Source of the DNA: an uncultured Eubacteriales bacterium
Lineage (GTDB): Bacteria; Bacillota; Clostridia; Oscillospirales; Oscillospiraceae
Assembly: GCA_902461475.1 (NCBI GenBank)
Contig: CABPXX010000040.1
Location: forward strand, 1-8,628
Length of the DNA stretch: 8,628 nucleotides
Direction of reading: 5' to 3'
The position numbers and the translations under genes are program-made. Below are positions 6,566-8,628 of this stretch, in pieces. The first letter of the stretch is position 1; every line of letters begins with the position of its first letter. The notes under the pieces are model-generated. The model ran no database searches. It saw nothing but the letters and a program-made list of their open reading frames with translations, and had not been told where the DNA came from.

Positions 6566-7222
6566 ATGACCCTTCGTATTGCGGTGGTGGAGGACGACGA
6601 GTCCATCCGCACCATGTTAGAGTATTATTTCAAATCCATGGGTCATGAGGTGTTTGCCTTTGAAAGCGGGGAGGACTTCTTTGACGCCGCCCCCGTGGCA
6701 GACCTGGCGCTGCTGGACGTGATGCTCCCCGGCATGGACGGGTTGGACGTTGTCCGCCGTCTGAGAGGGGAGGAGGCCACGGCCAAGATGCCCATCATCA
6801 TGCTCACCGCCCGTCAGACCGAGATGGACAAGGTCACCGCCCTGGACCTGGGGGCGGACGACTACATCTCCAAGCCCTTCGGGGTCATGGAGCTGCAAGC
6901 CCGGGTCAATGCCGTCATGCGCCGGGTGGGCGATCGGGACCCCATGCTCCGCTACCGGGACCTGGTCATCGACCCCGCCGGGCGCACTGTCACCCGGGGC
7001 GGGGAGGACATCGCCCTGACCTACAAGGAGTTCGAACTGCTGTGCCTGCTGGTGCGCCGCCGGGGCACCGTCCTCACCCGGGACGAGATTCTGGCCGCCG
7101 TGTGGAACTACGACTTCACCGGTGAGACCCGCACCGTGGACATGCACATCAAAGCCCTGCGCCAGAAGCTGGGGGAGGGCTATATCACCACGGTGCGCTC
7201 CGTGGGCTATAAGATGGGGTGA
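6566..7222 (+). CDS. OmpR-family response regulator, PhoB/PhoP-like
   Basis: DNA-binding response regulator, by position the phosphate regulator of this locus. The 218-residue protein has a receiver domain (about 1-115) with acidic pocket E9/D10/D11, phosphoacceptor D51, T81 and K103. A winged-helix DNA-binding domain follows (about 125-217), with the typical LTYKEFELLCLL, LTRDEIL, and the recognition-helix segment RTVDMHIKALRQKL, ending in TTVRSVGYKM. The start has AAGGAGAG upstream of the ATG, and the gap to phoU is 20 bases. It is followed after six bases by the histidine kinase. The name phoB or phoP depends on convention; the link to phosphate rests on gene context, not on a residue I can see. 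Confidence 0.93.
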   Translation: MTLRIAVVEDDESIRTMLEYYFKSMGHEVFAFESGEDFFDAAPVADLALLDVMLPGMDGLDVVRRLRGEEATAKMPIIMLTARQTEMDKVTALDLGADDYISKPFGVMELQARVNAVMRRVGDRDPMLRYRDLVIDPAGRTVTRGGEDIALTYKEFELLCLLVRRRGTVLTRDEILAAVWNYDFTGETRTVDMHIKALRQKLGEGYITTVRSVGYKMG

Positions 7223-7228
7223 GAACCG

Positions 7229-7828
7229 ATGAAGAAGAAACTGACCATATCCATTTTCCTCATTGCGGCGCTGTCGGTGCTGCTCTCTGGGGTGGTGGGT
7301 ATCTGGACCTTCCGCCAGCGGGAGATGGACACTGCCCGAGAAAACCTCACCGAGCTGCTGGCCCTCATGGACGCCCAGAACTATGAGACCTGGACGGAGG
7401 AGCTGCTGGAGCAGTTTACCAAGGCGGCCCCGGAAAAGCGCCTGACCATCATTTCCCCCGACGGCACCGTGCTGGGCGATACGGACAAGGAGTCCCGGGA
7501 GAACCACGCTACCCGTCCTGAGGTGATGGAGGCCAAGGAAAATGGGGTGGGAGAGGACGTGCGCCGCTCCGCCACCACCGGCATCTACACCATTTACGTG
7601 GCCCGGGTGTTCACCGACGGCTACATCGGACGGGCAGCCATGTCCCTGTCCACCGTGGACACCCTGGTGGCCCAGACCGCTGTGGGCCTTGTGGCTGCTG
7701 CGGTGCTGTCTCTGGCGCTGGCTCTGCCGCCAAGCCGGTGGAGGAGGCCGAGGTGGCCGTGCGCCAGGTGGACGAGACCCTGCAATCGGCCAGAAGTGAG
7801 TTCACCGCCAACGTCACCCACGAGCTGA
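7229..7828 (+). CDS. phoR: PhoR-type histidine kinase, N-terminal sensor part (frame broken)
   Basis: The sensor half of the partner kinase for the preceding regulator. After a membrane segment (about 7-26) comes an extracytoplasmic domain with the RLTIISPDGTVLGDT and ENHATRPEV stretches typical of clostridial PhoR proteins, and a second membrane segment (about 146-166). The natural sequence ends at about residue 166 (base 7726). The following 33 codons are a frame-shifted tail rich in Arg, Trp and Pro that resembles no domain, up to the TGA at 7826. The frame resumes one base earlier, as if one G of CTGGCC had been lost. Restored, 7229-8466 would encode 412 residues, the usual size for PhoR. 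The start lies six bases after the regulator's stop, with only a weak GGGGTGAG site. It is a pseudogene fragment or a sequencing error. Confidence 0.75.
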   Translation: MKKKLTISIFLIAALSVLLSGVVGIWTFRQREMDTARENLTELLALMDAQNYETWTEELLEQFTKAAPEKRLTIISPDGTVLGDTDKESRENHATRPEVMEAKENGVGEDVRRSATTGIYTIYVARVFTDGYIGRAAMSLSTVDTLVAQTAVGLVAAAVLSLALALPPSRWRRPRWPCARWTRPCNRPEVSSPPTSPTS

Positions 7829-8466
7829 AAACTCCCCTCACTTCCATCAAGGGCTTTACCGATATGCTCTCCTCCGGGATGGTCACCAAGCCGGAGGATC
7901 AACAGCGGTTTTTGACCATGATTTCGGTGGAGGTGGACCGACTGTCCAACCTGGTGGACGACATTCTCACCGTCTCCGAGCTGGAGACCGTGGGGGGAGC
8001 CACCGGCACCGAGCGGGCCCCGCTGAAGAGCATTGCCCAGGAGGTGCAGACCATCCTCCAGCCCCAGGCAGATAAGGCCGGGGTGAAGCTCAACGTCACC
8101 GGCGGCGAGGTGATGGCCTGCATTGCCCCCGACCGCTTCAAGGAAGTGGCCATCAACCTGGTGGAGAACGCCGTCAAGTACAACCGCAAGGGGGGACGGG
8201 TCACCGTCACCGTGGGCGTGGCAGAAGGTATGGCCCGCTTTGTGGTGGCGGACACCGGCATCGGCATTCCCGAAGAGAGCCAGAGCCGTGTCTTTGAGCG
8301 GTTCTACCGGGTGGATAAGGGCCGCAGCCGTGCCGCTGGCGGCACTGGGCTAGGCCTGGGCATTGTCCAGCACATCGTGGCCCTGTACCAGGGCCAGATC
8401 AAGCTGGCCAGCGTGGTGGGCTCCGGCACCACTGTGTCGGTGACCCTGCCTCTGGCTAAAAACTGA
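7738..8466 (+). CDS. phoR: PhoR-type histidine kinase, C-terminal catalytic part (frame broken)
   Basis: The kinase half continues in the frame one base earlier than the sensor half. All catalytic boxes are intact. Counting from the GTG at 7738, they are the H box with phosphoacceptor H28 (THELKTPLTSIKGF), N box N140/N144, G1 box DTGIG (172-176), F box FERFYRVDKG (186-195) and G2 box GGTGLGLG (201-208). The kinase coding frame runs back to at least 7726 (codons for A-A-K-P before V), joining the TM2 end of the upstream part. The GTG has no ribosome binding site, so independent translation is unlikely; I give it only as the first possible start. The intact catalytic core argues that the break is recent or artefactual. 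Confidence 0.75.
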   Translation: MEEAEVAVRQVDETLQSARSEFTANVTHELKTPLTSIKGFTDMLSSGMVTKPEDQQRFLTMISVEVDRLSNLVDDILTVSELETVGGATGTERAPLKSIAQEVQTILQPQADKAGVKLNVTGGEVMACIAPDRFKEVAINLVENAVKYNRKGGRVTVTVGVAEGMARFVVADTGIGIPEESQSRVFERFYRVDKGRSRAAGGTGLGLGIVQHIVALYQGQIKLASVVGSGTTVSVTLPLAKN

Positions 8467-8474
8467 ATACTTAC

Positions 8475-8511
8475 AAAATAAGGGCTGTCCACCGTGGACA
8501 GCCCCTATTTT
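8475..8511. terminator. Bidirectional Rho-independent terminator after phoR
   Basis: GGGCTGTCC (8482-8490) pairs perfectly with GGACAGCCC (8496-8504), with an inner A-T pair and loop CCG. After one mismatch, AAAATA/TATTTT extends the stem and supplies a T run on each strand. It starts nine bases after the kinase stop codon and ends the pst-pho operon. The symmetry suits a convergent gene pair. Confidence 0.85.
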
Positions 8512-8521
8512 GAGTAAATCT

Positions 8522-8628
8522 TCATTTAATATCCATGAGGTGGAGGAATGAACGCTCTAACCGCCCATGGTTCAGGCTTGCCAGCCTGGTGGGGACGCTA
8601 CCCGCTGGGGGTTCCTTTTGCTCGGTCA
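8522..8628 (-). CDS. Possible partial ORF, C-terminal end of a convergent gene
   Basis: On the minus strand one frame is open from the window edge to a TGA at 8522-8524, giving 34 codons that end in MDIK. The stop lies just beyond the bidirectional terminator, as expected for a gene convergent with phoR. I recognise no family in it, and about two thirds of its third codon positions are G or C, which is only weak support. The plus strand is also open over part of this stretch (ATG at 8548 after AGGTGG), so the assignment is uncertain; a structured RNA is another possibility. Confidence 0.22.
   Translation of the reverse strand, partial: TEQKEPPAGSVPTRLASLNHGRLERSFLHLMDIK

Noticed and set aside
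7715..7745. Programmed -1 ribosomal frameshifting to join the two phoR parts
   Set aside because: No X-XXY-YYZ slippery heptamer is present in the zero frame and PhoR kinases are not known to need it; a lost G is simpler.

Overview
The window looks like a chromosomal segment of a GC-rich, low-GC-lineage anaerobe (Firmicutes/Bacillota, Clostridia; an Oscillospiraceae relative of the Flavonifractor or Lawsonibacter kind is my best guess). The basis is strong AGGAGG-type ribosome binding sites, TTGACA/TATTAT and TACAAT promoters, a CmpB-like (PF06541) membrane protein typical of Firmicutes, and a clostridial-type PhoR sensor. The genus is inference.

Layout. Positions 1-410 hold four tRNA genes on the minus strand, transcribed in the order Gly(TCC), Arg(TCT), His(GTG), Gln(TTG). 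The Gln gene is cut by the window edge. A near-ideal promoter lies at 446-474 and a terminator-like hairpin sits between His and Gln. Upstream of the cluster on the same strand is pyrB (496-1551, aspartate carbamoyltransferase), which carries an unusual C-terminal cysteine motif resembling the zinc domain of PyrI. Divergent from pyrB is a small membrane protein gene (1709-2227).

The rest is a complete phosphate-starvation locus on the plus strand: pstS, pstC, pstA, pstB, phoU, an OmpR-family response regulator (phoB/phoP-like) and its PhoR-type histidine kinase. PstS captures phosphate outside the membrane, PstC and PstA form the channel, PstB powers it, PhoU links transporter state to signalling, and the kinase/regulator pair controls the locus. 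Upstream of pstS are repeated TTTACA motifs (two 11 bp apart, a third with an inverted partner) around a TACAAT -10, a plausible binding site for the regulator encoded at the end of the same operon. A strong hairpin between pstS and pstC probably sets the excess of binding protein over channel. A bidirectional terminator at 8475-8511 closes the operon.

The main anomaly is phoR, whose reading frame is broken by one base near 7726, separating the sensor and membrane half from an otherwise intact kinase half. Apart from that and the PyrB tail this is an ordinary housekeeping region, and I see no new biological system in it. The last ~100 bases after the terminator are unassigned; a minus-strand partial ORF is open there.
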